Source: Paenibacillus nuruki (GTDB lineage: Bacteria > Bacillota > Bacilli > Paenibacillales > Paenibacillaceae). Taken from it: a DNA stretch of 64,000 bases. The notes under the pieces were generated by a model. It ran no database searches, had not been told where the DNA came from, and saw nothing but the letters and a program-made list of their open reading frames with translations. Of this stretch, positions 8,703 to 17,465 are shown in pieces; position 1 is the stretch's first letter, and each line of letters starts with the position of its first letter. The stretch covers positions 1 to 64,000 of the forward strand of contig NZ_MDER01000107.1 in the NCBI RefSeq assembly GCF_001721045.1. Direction: 5' to 3'. The translations under genes and the position numbers were made by a program.

Positions 8703-9506
8703 TTATAAATACGTTCCAAAATAATAATGGAGCATAGAGGAAGAGTACCGATCTTCACCTTGCCATATAGCCACCGAATTAAAGTCGCCAGAACCTCCGC
8801 GTAATTTGCGTGGTATATCTAAAGGAACCAACAACCCTGCATAACCCCATATTTCCAGTATCACATCACGTTCATGTTTATTAGCAGGAAAAAGGTCTTT
8901 CCAGCGCTTTTCTAATTTGCGTGCACCTTCATCTTCATTACATTCCTCTATCGCTTGTATCATTTGCTGTAGTATAGCTATATCCTCCGGGGTCACAGTG
9001 ATGGCAGTATGATCCTGCTCCATAAATAATTTTAGATCCAACCAGCAATACAGCAAGTGATTCAGACGAATTCCACCCCACTTGATCCGTTCAAAATTCA
9101 ATACATTGATATCTACATCTGTATACTGATCATCTGACATGAGTCGATTAAAATTACAATCTCCACAACTGCTCGTATTCGCATGTACAGCACGTCTTTC
9201 TCCATACGTATGCAGTGGAAGGTTATGTGTTAATGCCCAACTGGATAAGACACTACGAAAATGAGTCTGGCGAGTAGATAAGCTATGTAAAAAGGCGCGA
9301 ACCACTTGTTCTTTGGTAATCACTTCTTGATGCCATCGGTGTATATCTTGAATGATAGCATCATGAGTGATCGATAGCCGATCAAACATCGCTCCTTGGC
9401 TTTTGGCATACTCAAATTCTTCACCTGTAAAAGAAATAGGGCGTGGCTTCCATCCTTGCGCTGACCAATACGTTTCTAGTAAAATCTTTTTCGCTTTTTT
9501 ATCCAT
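8703..9506 (-). CDS. Unknown 267-aa protein with a CxxC-type motif
   Basis: I do not recognise this family. It is soluble, rich in His, Trp and Arg, with a possible metal-binding SSCGDCNFN motif near residue 115 and a C-terminus rich in Ser, Tyr and Gly. The SD AAAGGAG lies 7 bases before the ATG. It is second in the four-gene run, 60 bp from its downstream neighbour. No catalytic signature is visible. Confidence 0.72.
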   Translation of the reverse strand: MDKKAKKILLETYWSAQGWKPRPISFTGEEFEYAKSQGAMFDRLSITHDAIIQDIHRWHQEVITKEQVVRAFLHSLSTRQTHFRSVLSSWALTHNLPLHTYGERRAVHANTSSCGDCNFNRLMSDDQYTDVDINVLNFERIKWGGIRLNHLLYCWLDLKLFMEQDHTAITVTPEDIAILQQMIQAIEECNEDEGARKLEKRWKDLFPANKHERDVILEIWGYAGLLVPLDIPRKLRGGSGDFNSVAIWQGEDRYSSSMLHYYFGTYL

Positions 9507-9551
9507 TGTGTTCTCCTTTAGATTTCAAATGAATTGTGCTGACCTTTATAG

Positions 9552-10325
9552 CTAAAGTACGACTGAATTAACAGCACCTTGAGCACATTGTAACAGTGCA
9601 TGATATAACTGTGCAGAAAGTTGATTGTATGATTGCTCTAATTGACGACTATGCGCGCTATTTGCTGGCTCGTCATTCCATGATCCCATACCACCGAATA
9701 CCCATGCTTTATATACAGCGTTCAATAATCGATAAGCTTCTTCGGAATAGACTTCAGGTAATTCAAATGTAAGCTTAGGAGCATTCGTAGCATCCGTTAA
9801 CATCACAATAGCGGGATCAAAAAAGTTCACTTGCCAGAACCTCTGATCTATCTGCTCCGCAAAATCAGAAATTTGTTGTAGTGCATGTTGTAAATGATCT
9901 ATATATTCACTTAATGGCTTAAATGCATGCTGTGATTGTTTGCTCGCTTCATAAGGTTCTGCTGTATAGGATACGTCCCATGTGACTTTAGCAGGAAGCC
10001 GATGAACTTGCCAACTCGGTCGCCATAATGTATCTAGAGCGGTTCCTATCGTTCTGATTCCTATCGGCGTCCCTCCACCTGCGAACCCGCTACTTTGCCA
10101 GGATGAAGATGGTGCAGGGCTACTGACTAGCATCAAGCGCTGATACCCTGTTTCTCGTAAATACTCTAGCCATTTGATCCATGTCCAGCTTTGTTCTTGA
10201 TACTTAAATTGAACATGTATACTTTCATGTTGGGTCAGCTCAGGATGAGTAGCATCAGTTCCTCGTATTAAATACGCATTGCCTAATGCTGTAATCAATA
10301 ATTGTTGATGCAATTCACCATTCAT
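9552..10325 (-). CDS. Unknown 257-aa protein, first gene of a four-gene run
   Basis: The family is not recognised. It is a soluble protein with a glycine-rich loop (GFAGGGTPIG, near residues 78-88), a long helical-looking middle (YIDHLQHALQQISDFAEQI), and a C-terminus containing VFGGMGSWNDE. The SD GAAGGAGAT precedes the ATG. It starts a reverse-strand run of four genes, 9552-10325 through 7115-8188, all with good SDs and short gaps, so they are probably one operon. The region between 10326 and 10456 holds nothing clear beyond its probable promoter. Confidence 0.72.
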   Translation of the reverse strand: MNGELHQQLLITALGNAYLIRGTDATHPELTQHESIHVQFKYQEQSWTWIKWLEYLRETGYQRLMLVSSPAPSSSWQSSGFAGGGTPIGIRTIGTALDTLWRPSWQVHRLPAKVTWDVSYTAEPYEASKQSQHAFKPLSEYIDHLQHALQQISDFAEQIDQRFWQVNFFDPAIVMLTDATNAPKLTFELPEVYSEEAYRLLNAVYKAWVFGGMGSWNDEPANSAHSRQLEQSYNQLSAQLYHALLQCAQGAVNSVVL

Positions 10326-10456
10326 ACCGCATCTCCTTCTATCATTAAGGATCTTAAAGTCGTTATATACACTTAATGCTATTTAAACAAGCAAATGATT
10401 CTAAATTATTGATCTGTATATTATTACGGCTGGAAAGGTCTATTATCGCACAGAAT

Positions 10457-10479
10457 AAGCCCACGATAAACGTGGGCTT
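10457..10479 (-). terminator. Probable terminator of the DUF1593 lipoprotein gene
   Basis: Inverted repeat AAGCCCACG/CGTGGGCTT with a 5-nt loop lies 22 bp after the stop of the reverse-strand gene. The T tract on that strand is weak (TTATTCT). Confidence 0.5.
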
Positions 10480-10500
10480 GGTCATACTGATCAAATCATT

Positions 10501-12126
10501 TTATTGTACTGTAATAATCACACGCTGATAATGTTTGAGTTGATGTTTGCCATGATCTTGTACTTCAGCAATGATATGAATCGTATCGCCTGATTGGGCA
10601 TCTGTTGGAACGGTGAAGCTTACCGTATTTGTATCTTTACCTGCTAAAGCAATGGTATCTACTTGTTCACCTGTCGCTAATTGTTGATGAAGTCCAAGCT
10701 GTAGGTCGCCTGCCATATTCGGTTCTACTTTTTCTGGGGTCCCTTTGAAGTCTTGATACGTATCAGCTTCAAAATATCTCCACCATTGGTATGTCAATTT
10801 ATCGCCATCAGGGTCTGTTCCTTCGGCATGTAACGTCATTACTTGTCCCGGCGTAGCTGTAAGGTCTAATCCTTCTTTAATCGTTAATGTAGGATTATGA
10901 TTCGCGTCTGCATATTGATCCGCTATAGCCCAATCTGCACGAGCTGCAAAATCATTTTGAATATCATCAAACCAGCGCATTAATGAATATTCAGCTTCAT
11001 ATTGCTTAGTATAGATATCATAATCAAGAACGGTGTTGCGGTACAACGTATCACTTACTTGTCCAAATCGACCACCCCATCCTCCATAGCTAGGATCTTC
11101 CATACTACGTAGACCATTGTCGATTAGATAAAAGAATGAAGGAGAATCCCCTTCTGAAATAAAATCGTACTTTTTGTACTGTGGATTTTTGGCTAGATAC
11201 TCTGCACTACCACGTTGTTCTTCTGCAACTTCCCCATTGATCATTTTGCCATCGCTCATCAGTGCATACATATCCAGCAATGTACCATGATCTTTCTGAA
11301 TATGTTCCACATTCCATGCCCCTTGCAACTTATCGTTTACTTTATCGGTATGCATTTTCCAAGCATACGCAAAATGCCAGAAATTCGATTGGTCATTGAT
11401 AATACGAATGTTGGGCCACTTTTTGGCAATATAATTGTTATAGCTATCATCTTGATCCAAAATAATATACAAGACTAACTTATCGCTCACTTTTTTCTGA
11501 ATATCTGCCCACTCCGCTGTATCTTTATATTTTTCTTCAATCGATTGGAGTGCTCTTGCTGTCGTATTGGTTCCACCCCATGTCTGTACATATAGATCAC
11601 GCTCATCATCGTCTAAAAATAACTGTTCTAGAAATGTAGAACCTTCGGTTACTTTTTTCATTTCGCCTTTATCTGAAATATTACCGATCTTGGTCACACT
11701 GCGAATATAGTCAGGAGTAGGATAACCTTCTGCCTGTTGACTTAAGTTCGGATAAATCTCTTCATAAGCATCCGTCATATCCGATACCCACTTTGTTCCT
11801 GTCCAGCGGAAAGGCTTAATTCCTGCTTGTTTGTCTCCTGCATAATGATACATAGAACTGGTTAATACAACGCCTTCCAGATCCATTTCATTCGCATAGA
11901 GCAAAAAGCGAATGACCGAGTTCATATCATCCACTTCACCATCGGTAGTGATGACTGTTCGAGCTTTAGACGATTGATTTGGTGCAGGCGTAGCGACTGT
12001 AGCCTGTGTATCTGAATTCGTCTGCTGCTTGGTTCCTGCTTGAGGTTGTGCTTGAGTACAAGCCGTTAATATCCATACACATAGTAGACTAACTATTCCC
12101 ACTTTGAGCCATTTTTCTTTTTTCAT
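10501..12126 (-). CDS. DUF1593 (nucleoside-hydrolase-like) lipoprotein
   Basis: A 541-aa surface lipoprotein. The start is the ATG at 12126, 7 bases after AAGGGG; an in-frame ATG nine codons upstream lacks an SD. The signal peptide ends in the lipobox LTAC (Cys near 24). The DUF1593 domain (about 48-420) opens with TTDGEVDDMNS, an Asp cluster like the metal site of nucleoside hydrolases, and includes QTWGGTNT and DQDDSYNNYI. An Ig/cadherin-like C-terminal domain (about 425-541) contains GTDPDGDKLTYQWW. Relatives are linked to polysaccharide or nucleoside hydrolysis, but the substrate is unknown. Expression is probably controlled by a cre-like site and a leader terminator. Confidence 0.85.
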   Translation of the reverse strand: MKKEKWLKVGIVSLLCVWILTACTQAQPQAGTKQQTNSDTQATVATPAPNQSSKARTVITTDGEVDDMNSVIRFLLYANEMDLEGVVLTSSMYHYAGDKQAGIKPFRWTGTKWVSDMTDAYEEIYPNLSQQAEGYPTPDYIRSVTKIGNISDKGEMKKVTEGSTFLEQLFLDDDERDLYVQTWGGTNTTARALQSIEEKYKDTAEWADIQKKVSDKLVLYIILDQDDSYNNYIAKKWPNIRIINDQSNFWHFAYAWKMHTDKVNDKLQGAWNVEHIQKDHGTLLDMYALMSDGKMINGEVAEEQRGSAEYLAKNPQYKKYDFISEGDSPSFFYLIDNGLRSMEDPSYGGWGGRFGQVSDTLYRNTVLDYDIYTKQYEAEYSLMRWFDDIQNDFAARADWAIADQYADANHNPTLTIKEGLDLTATPGQVMTLHAEGTDPDGDKLTYQWWRYFEADTYQDFKGTPEKVEPNMAGDLQLGLHQQLATGEQVDTIALAGKDTNTVSFTVPTDAQSGDTIHIIAEVQDHGKHQLKHYQRVIITVQ

Positions 12127-12174
12127 GATAAGTCCCCTTTTCTCATTGCTCATCAGATACCATGACTGAGAACG

Positions 12175-12235
12175 AAAAAAAACCTAAATACATGTAGCAC
12201 CCCATACGTGTGGGCGATACATATACTTAGGTTTT
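12175..12235 (-). promoter_or_regulatory. Leader terminator (attenuator candidate) before the DUF1593 gene
   Basis: On the minus strand an 18-bp stem (with two wobble pairs), an internal mismatch and an apical CCCA/TGGG stem are followed directly by eight T residues. It lies between the promoter at 12267-12295 and the ATG at 12126, so it would stop transcription in the leader unless relieved. It does not match a riboswitch class I know. Confidence 0.5.
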
Positions 12236-12266
12236 GCCTGCATTATCAGTCACAATCCGTATCCGT

Positions 12267-12303
12267 ACAATAGCATGTTCATTTCTAAATGTAAACGGTT
12301 TAT
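12267..12303 (-). promoter_or_regulatory. Sigma-A promoter overlapped by a cre-like site
   Basis: Minus-strand TTTACA (12290-12295), 17 bp, TGC-TATTGT (-10 at 12267-12272) is a good extended -10 promoter. The sequence TGTAAACGGTTTAT (12290-12303) matches the CcpA cre consensus at 12 of 14 positions and covers the -35, so carbon catabolite repression is likely. Confidence 0.5.
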
Positions 12304-12313
12304 ATCTAGATAA

Positions 12314-12348
12314 TAAAAAAACTCCTCTGTCGTTATGACAAAGGAGTT
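12314..12348 (-). terminator. Intrinsic terminator of the TerC-family gene
   Basis: Minus-strand stem AACTCCT-TGTC/GACA-AGGAGTT with a 5-nt loop is followed by TTTTTTT, just after the stop at 12354. Confidence 0.9.
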
Positions 12349-12353
12349 CTTGA

Positions 12354-13097
12354 TTATACTTTAGCTTTATTTACACGAATACGGTTGATTACAAATGTAA
12401 TTGCGAATACAACAACCAGAAGAACAAAGAATGTAGCATGTCCCATATGGTAAATACCTGCTGTATCTAGAATCATTTTAAGTCCGATAATAGCGATTAA
12501 GATAAATGCTGCATTTTCAAGTTCAGGAATTTTATCCATCAATTTCAGGATAAAGCCAGCAACTAGACGCATCATCAAGATACCCAATAGTCCACCCGCA
12601 ATCAGAATCCACGGGTTAGGTGATACAGCGAATGCTGCTAGAATGGAATCGATAGAGAATGCGATATCCATCATTTCAACAGTAATGATTGTACGAACAA
12701 AAAGGCTCATACCTGTCTTAGCAAGTAATTTCTGTAAACCGCCTTCTTCTTCCCCTTCATCATCGCCATCTTTACTTTTGAATTTATCCCAAAAGTGTTT
12801 GATCGCGATCCAGAGAAGATAAGCCGCACCGATATATTTGACCCATGCGATCTGCACGAGGTAAATACCGACTCCGATAGCAATGATCCGGAAAACGTAA
12901 GCTCCCCATAGACCATACAATAATGCTTTTTTACGTTGATGCGCAGGCAATTTGTTAACGATTGCTGCTAGAACCAACGCATTATCTGCGGATAGCAGAC
13001 CTTCGATAATGACAAGGGATAAAATAAAGCCCCAGCCTACAGGTGTTGCGAATGCTTCTAAAAATGTACTCATTTCAAACAAATGACTATACGTCAT
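12354..13097 (-). CDS. TerC family integral membrane protein
   Basis: A 247-aa protein with about seven membrane segments and the TerC hallmarks: LSADNALVLA (about residues 35-45) and DIAFSIDSILAAF (about 140-153), each carrying the intramembrane Asp pair. Relatives YkoY/YceF (MeeY/MeeF) of Bacillus subtilis supply Mn2+ to exported proteins. The metal here is inferred. The charged loop KSKDGDDEGEEEGG (about 108-121) divides the two halves. The SD is weak (GAGAGGG, 12 bases before the ATG). It is a single gene. I looked for the yybP-ykoY manganese riboswitch upstream and did not find it. Confidence 0.9.
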   Translation of the reverse strand: MTYSHLFEMSTFLEAFATPVGWGFILSLVIIEGLLSADNALVLAAIVNKLPAHQRKKALLYGLWGAYVFRIIAIGVGIYLVQIAWVKYIGAAYLLWIAIKHFWDKFKSKDGDDEGEEEGGLQKLLAKTGMSLFVRTIITVEMMDIAFSIDSILAAFAVSPNPWILIAGGLLGILMMRLVAGFILKLMDKIPELENAAFILIAIIGLKMILDTAGIYHMGHATFFVLLVVVFAITFVINRIRVNKAKV

Positions 13098-13215
13098 TAC
13101 CGCACAACCCTCTCTCTTTTTTCTGGTATGTTTAAAAAAATCAGATGAAGAAAGATATGATTCATTCTTCGATCTAGCACACTCTATTTATATTCGTGAT
13201 TCCTATAAAACCATA

Positions 13216-13243
13216 AATATACTACATATTTCCTTATTGTCAA
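13216..13243 (-). promoter_or_regulatory. Sigma-A promoter of the TerC-family gene
   Basis: Minus-strand TTGACA (13238-13243), 16 bp, TATATT (13216-13221). The leader of about 110 nt holds only a weak GAAGAA/TTCTTC hairpin followed by a T-rich stretch. The rest of the 13098-13500 gap is AT-rich, with a TTCTTTTTT/AAAAAAGAA palindrome near 13430, and shows no gene. Confidence 0.6.
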
Positions 13244-13500
13244 TCTGCCGACATGAAAAATTATATCATATAAACATGATTAGCCAAGTATAAAAAATGA
13301 ATATATTCTACTATCGTTTTGGGCGAACAAAATAGAGTAAAAGCTGCTTGGTTATTCAAATGATCTTTTTTACATATAAGAAATGCAACTTTTTGAATAA
13401 TACGTTGTAGCCGGGTAAATGGTTTCTTTTTTATTTAAAAAAGAATATGTATACCTTTTTTTCGAAGATTATGTATATCGGATAGAAGCTATATACAGCT

Positions 13501-13542
13501 AAAAACCTCTATAACCATATTGCTATGATCATAGAGGTTTTT
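13501..13542. terminator. Intrinsic terminator after the DoxX gene
   Basis: A 12-bp stem (13501-13512 with 13531-13542) is flanked by A and T runs, so it could work in both directions. It lies 30 bp after the doxX-type stop on the minus strand. Confidence 0.8.
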
Positions 13543-13571
13543 GATAAAGATGAGGATTACGCTACATTCAA

Positions 13572-13982
13572 TTAGCGATTCGTTGACGACTTTTTAAATA
13601 ACAATCCGTCTACTGACCAGCTTCTTGTATTTGCTACAGCTAGGTAGAGCGCAATCACAATATAAGCGATATCTAATTCGTAGCCTGCCATTTGACCATT
13701 GCCCATTAGACCAGCAGATAACTTCGCTGTAAAAATAGCACCTAACAAAATAATAATAAATACGATTGAGATATAACGTGTTAATAAACCAATAATCAAC
13801 ATAATACCGCCAACCACTTCGATCGTACCTACAACGTAAGCCATAAATCCTGGAATGCCTAGACTTTCAAAAAATCCAGCTACATTTCCAAAGCCCATTT
13901 GTACTTTACTCATACCATGTGCTAGGAACAAAATTCCTAATACGACTCTCATAATAGTTGTAACGACGTTAATTTTCATCAT
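13572..13982 (-). CDS. DoxX family membrane protein
   Basis: A 136-aa protein with four membrane helices. It has the DoxX opening (VLGILFLAHGMSKVQMGF, about residues 14-31) and the GTIEVVGGIMLIIGLLTR segment (about 52-69). Bacillus relatives such as CatD are induced by quinone, catechol and thiol stress and are often controlled by HxlR/DUF24 repressors. The start is fixed by AAAGGAG 8 bases before the first of two ATGs. It is monocistronic with a promoter overlapped by GTAACT repeats. A role in oxidative or electrophile stress is inferred from the family and operator. Confidence 0.9.
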   Translation of the reverse strand: MMKINVVTTIMRVVLGILFLAHGMSKVQMGFGNVAGFFESLGIPGFMAYVVGTIEVVGGIMLIIGLLTRYISIVFIIILLGAIFTAKLSAGLMGNGQMAGYELDIAYIVIALYLAVANTRSWSVDGLLFKKSSTNR

Positions 13983-14007
13983 TATACATCTCCTTTTATG
14001 TTCTAAT

Positions 14008-14069
14008 AGTTACTTTTACACTGTAACTTTTATTTTGTAACTATAAAGCAATACAAACAGAACTGTCAA
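14008..14069 (-). promoter_or_regulatory. Promoter with repeated GTAACT operator half-sites for the DoxX gene
   Basis: Minus-strand TTGACA (14064-14069), 18 bp, TATAGT (14040-14045). Over the -10 and start lie three half-sites on the plus strand: AGTTAC (14008-14013), GTAACT (14023-14028) and GTAACT (14037-14042). This resembles HxlR/DUF24 (YodB, CatR) operators and suggests steric repression. Confidence 0.45.
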
Positions 14070-14197
14070 CAAAAATATTATTATTATCAATAAAATATTT
14101 CTATAACTAATAAAAAACAATGGTTTTAGTTGCTATACTTAATTACTTGTTGTTACAATAACTCATAATATAATGTAAAGAAATGCGGGGTTATATA

Positions 14198-14728
14198 ATG
14201 AATATAGGAGCTATGATTCGTTCGATTCGGAAGCGTAAAAATATAACGATTGCAGAAATATGTAAAGAAACCGGACTATCACAAGGATTCATGAGTCAGG
14301 TAGAAACGAACAAAACTTCTCCTTCGATCAATACATTGGAACATATAGCACAGACGCTTCAAGTGCCTTTAAGCTATTTACTGTTACAGCAAGAAGAACG
14401 GATGCAAGTGATTCGCAAAGAAGAACGTGAATTGACTTCAAGTGGCCCTGACCAGCTGAAAGTCTCTCATCTAGGTCATACCTCGAATATGCGAATGATG
14501 TTAGTGGAAGTTCCTCCAGGAGCTTCGACAGGAGAAGTGCCGATGGCGCACAAAGGAGAAGAAGTTCATCTTGTGGTTAAAGGAACGATTTATGCAGAAC
14601 AAGGTGAAGATCAATTTGAATTGCATGAAGGCGATTCATTTAGTTGGAATGCTTCTGTCCCTCATCGGGTTAAAAATATCGGGGAAGATACGGCTGTTGT
14701 TCTTATTTCAGTGTACAAAGAGAAATAA
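14198..14728 (+). CDS. XRE-family regulator with C-terminal cupin domain
   Basis: A 176-aa transcription factor. The helix-turn-helix lies at residues 1-60 (GLSQGFMSQVETNKTSPSI) and a cupin_2 domain at about 100-175 (HKGEEVHLVVKGT, then HEGDSFSWNASVPHRV). The cupin probably binds a small ligand. Relatives regulate amine, amino acid or sugar metabolism, and no target can be named from context. The ATG at 14198 (after GCGGGG) is preferred to an ATG five codons upstream that lacks an SD. The following 14729-14898 gap holds a small hairpin (CATCAAA/TTTGATG, 14854-14876) just before the next SD. Confidence 0.9.
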   Translation: MNIGAMIRSIRKRKNITIAEICKETGLSQGFMSQVETNKTSPSINTLEHIAQTLQVPLSYLLLQQEERMQVIRKEERELTSSGPDQLKVSHLGHTSNMRMMLVEVPPGASTGEVPMAHKGEEVHLVVKGTIYAEQGEDQFELHEGDSFSWNASVPHRVKNIGEDTAVVLISVYKEK

Positions 14729-14898
14729 ATTGTAGATCATAACCATTTATTTCATACTGCGTTAATACCCTACTAACATATGAACATTATAATTTAGCTT
14801 ATCAACACTCTTGCTGAATATTTACATTTTTTTGTGAAATGAATGTAAGTGTTCATCAAAATCTACTACTTTGATGTAGCTAAAGGATGGCTTATATT

Positions 14899-15528
14899 AT
14901 GGGAATTCATGCGTATTTTAGATCACTTAATGAATTAGAACGCATTATTCGTTGCCCGGGTAAATTTAAGTTTGAAGAACACAGTGTATCTGCTCATTCA
15001 TGGAAAGTGGTGCAGTATGCCAAAACACTAGCAGATATTGAAGAAAAACATGGTGTCACTGTCGATTGGAAAAAGTTATATGAGATTACCAGTAGTCATG
15101 ATTATGGCGAAATCTTTATTGGAGATATCAAAACACCGGTGAAGCACTCTTCGATGGAACTGCGTAAGCTGATCCAACAAGTCGAAGAAGGCATGGTACA
15201 GCATTTTATCGAGGAACATATTCCGGAAGATTTCAAAGCGATATTCCGTCAACAATTACGTGAAGGTAAAGATGAATCGGTTGAAGGTTTGATTTTGGAA
15301 GTTGCGGATAAAATGGATCAGGTGTATGAAGCTTTTGCAGAGTTACAACGTGGCAATACGGAAAAAGAATTTATTGTGATGTATCGTAATGCACTGGTCA
15401 AAATCAAGCATATCAAACTGCATTGTGTTGATTATTTCCTTGAAGAGATTTTGCCGGATATGGTGAATGAAGAATCATTGTCTCCGATTGATATCAAACG
15501 CATTACAGAAGAAGCACTGGCGTTATAA
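14899..15528 (+). CDS. HD-domain hydrolase, YfbR-like
   Basis: A 209-aa protein of the HD superfamily. The metal-binding residues are visible as His in VSAHSWKV (about residue 34), the HD pair in SSHDYGE (about 70), and a later Asp in EVADKMDQ (about 140). Similar proteins include the 5'-nucleotidase YfbR; substrate is not shown here. The start at 14899 has AAAGGATGG 9 bases upstream. The ATG at 14887 overlaps that SD and is unlikely. It is a single gene followed by a terminator. Confidence 0.85.
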   Translation: MGIHAYFRSLNELERIIRCPGKFKFEEHSVSAHSWKVVQYAKTLADIEEKHGVTVDWKKLYEITSSHDYGEIFIGDIKTPVKHSSMELRKLIQQVEEGMVQHFIEEHIPEDFKAIFRQQLREGKDESVEGLILEVADKMDQVYEAFAELQRGNTEKEFIVMYRNALVKIKHIKLHCVDYFLEEILPDMVNEESLSPIDIKRITEEALAL

Positions 15529-15545
15529 TCCAGCACTTCCCCTGC

Positions 15546-15571
15546 TCTCTTACTTGTATGAGAGTTTTTTG
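15546..15571 (+). terminator. Intrinsic terminator after the HD hydrolase gene
   Basis: Short stem CTCTC/GAGAG followed by TTTTTT, 18 bp after the stop. Confidence 0.65.
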
Positions 15572-15595
15572 CGTTGTATACATATAGCCATTCTA

Positions 15596-16057
15596 TTACG
15601 TATAGGTAATACTTATCGAGGAACTAGCAGAACGAGGATCATAAGATGAGCTAATGCTGCCATAGGCTACCTTATATTCGATATAAGGATAGGGCTTAGA
15701 GCGCCGAACATCTGGTTCACGTTCTAGTTCTTGGCGGAGCAAAGCATCATGTTCTTGCTTGCGTTGCAACTCTTTCGCTTCCGTCCAATCGTCCCATGAT
15801 GTACCATATTGATCATCGTCAATACTCATAATTACACTATCCAATACTGAATTTTTAAAACATAATGCTAACGAAAATAGTTTAGAGCAGATAGGAACAT
15901 TGTGAAAAGAGTACCATACATAACCATTATTCATATCCCGAATTTCTGTAAAATAATCGCTATACCATTGAGATTGTAATACTTCTTCTAACGTCAGTAC
16001 TGGATATATTGCTCGTTCTTGATTCACCTCTAATTCGCCTGCAATCCAATTGCTCAT
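15596..16057 (-). CDS. Unknown 153-aa protein
   Basis: I do not recognise this family. The start is the ATG at 16057, 8 bases after AAAGGAG; the longer frame back to 16150 would overlap the upstream gene and lacks an SD. The protein is acidic, Trp- and Tyr-rich (QSQWYSDYFTEIRDMNNGYVWY, split across residues 33-54), has a Lys/Arg-Glu-rich helix (KELQRKQEHDALLRQELERE) and a low-complexity Ser-rich C-terminus. It follows the propeller-like gene by 40 bp on the same strand and may act with it. Confidence 0.7.
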   Translation of the reverse strand: MSNWIAGELEVNQERAIYPVLTLEEVLQSQWYSDYFTEIRDMNNGYVWYSFHNVPICSKLFSLALCFKNSVLDSVIMSIDDDQYGTSWDDWTEAKELQRKQEHDALLRQELEREPDVRRSKPYPYIEYKVAYGSISSSYDPRSASSSISITYT

Positions 16058-16097
16058 CAATAGACTCCTTTCTCTATACTGTACATCTTCACTTTGA

Positions 16098-17411
16098 TTA
16101 CCAGCGTAATGGGATTTGATCTTTCCAAAGAATCCAGCGACTGGTTTCACTTATCGGTGCTGTTCCAATGGTATATTCATCTCTTACTCCACTTTGTAGA
16201 TCAATCCAATGTGCCATACCGCCATGCGTTCCTACAATTAACCACTTTTCATCAGAAGATACAACAACACCTACAATCGTACTTCCTACAAAATAACGCC
16301 ATATTTCTTGTCCATCATGATCGATCAAGCGCAAGTATCCATAAGCATCGCCTACAATATTACCGGACGGCAATGAAGCTCCTGCATAGACACGCATTTC
16401 TTGATCCATCAATGGTAATTCGTCTTCTTCGTTGATCTCATCTTGTTGAATGTCTGTAAGATCAACTTTAATGGTTGCTCCATTATAAAAATGACAGGCA
16501 TTGTACCAGACACTACGATTGTCTTGTGCAAATAAACTGTAATGCGGATAACTGGATGCTGGTTCGAATTTGTGTATTTTCTGCGTATATGTATCTAACA
16601 AGCAATGTTCACTCATCTGGCTACCATAAGCAATCCAGCGACTATCCAATGATACTGCGCCATGCGCCATATCCAGTGATATCGTTGTATACTCTTTTCC
16701 ATACGATTCGATCTCTGCTAATTCAGGCGATAGTAAGACTGCTTGTTCTCCTTCAATTAGATAAATACCATATCCGCTAACTAGCAATACTTTGGTTCCT
16801 TGGGCAAATGGAATAATATCAATCAAAGTCTCAACCGGATAGATACTATCAGCGAGTGATTCCCAGCGCGATAATTTCTTTTTCAGGGTCTGTTGAATAT
16901 GTTCCCAGCTAAAATAAGCGGTATGATCTCCATTTAATAAAAGATCGGGGTTATGTACAACACTAATCCCTGCTGCCGTGACTTTGGCTATATATTGCTG
17001 GTCAGGAGATATACCTAGTCGAAGAATATTAGGAATTTCGATTAATTGCTCGCTGTTGGCTAAATACAACTTCGTATGCTCGCGTGTATTACCTGCTTGA
17101 ACAATAGCATAATCCTGAATACATCCGATGGGACATACCGGTTGTAATTGCTCTTCAAAATGAGGCGTAATTGGTGAAGATGCTGGTGGAACTTGTTCAT
17201 GTAGACGCTCTATATCATCAGCTTGATTAGCCGCTATAATCATTTCCATCACATCAGATGCCAATACCGGACGCTTGTCTTCTTCCGGTTCGTCTTGAGG
17301 TTCCTGCCAATCACTTGCTATACCAATACGTACAAATTCATTAATAGCATGTGCATACTTTTTACCTTCTTGTCTCCATTGTGATGCTACTTCTGGATGT
17401 AACCAATCCAT
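16098..17411 (-). CDS. Unknown beta-propeller-like (WD40-like) protein
   Basis: A cytoplasmic protein of about 437 aa without a signal peptide. From about residue 100 on it shows propeller-type blades such as LRLGISPDQQYIAKV, GAVSLDSRWIAYGSQ and VVVSSDEKWLIVGTHGG, each with a W/Y-I-A/V-x-G turn. The SD is weak: GAGAG, 9 bases before the ATG at 17411. An ATG three codons upstream (17420) abuts that motif. It begins a two-gene unit with the 153-aa gene. A scaffolding or binding role is likely for the fold; the partner is unknown. Confidence 0.75.
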   Translation of the reverse strand: MDWLHPEVASQWRQEGKKYAHAINEFVRIGIASDWQEPQDEPEEDKRPVLASDVMEMIIAANQADDIERLHEQVPPASSPITPHFEEQLQPVCPIGCIQDYAIVQAGNTREHTKLYLANSEQLIEIPNILRLGISPDQQYIAKVTAAGISVVHNPDLLLNGDHTAYFSWEHIQQTLKKKLSRWESLADSIYPVETLIDIIPFAQGTKVLLVSGYGIYLIEGEQAVLLSPELAEIESYGKEYTTISLDMAHGAVSLDSRWIAYGSQMSEHCLLDTYTQKIHKFEPASSYPHYSLFAQDNRSVWYNACHFYNGATIKVDLTDIQQDEINEEDELPLMDQEMRVYAGASLPSGNIVGDAYGYLRLIDHDGQEIWRYFVGSTIVGVVVSSDEKWLIVGTHGGMAHWIDLQSGVRDEYTIGTAPISETSRWILWKDQIPLRW

Positions 17412-17465
17412 ACTACTCATCTCTCTTTCTATTCAGTATTTCTTTATTATCTCAAAGTTCTACTC

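Noticed and set aside
12354-13243. yybP-ykoY manganese riboswitch before the TerC-family gene
   Set aside because: Expected from homologues, but the leader of about 110 nt lacks the conserved GGGGAGUAG-type and downstream loop motifs.
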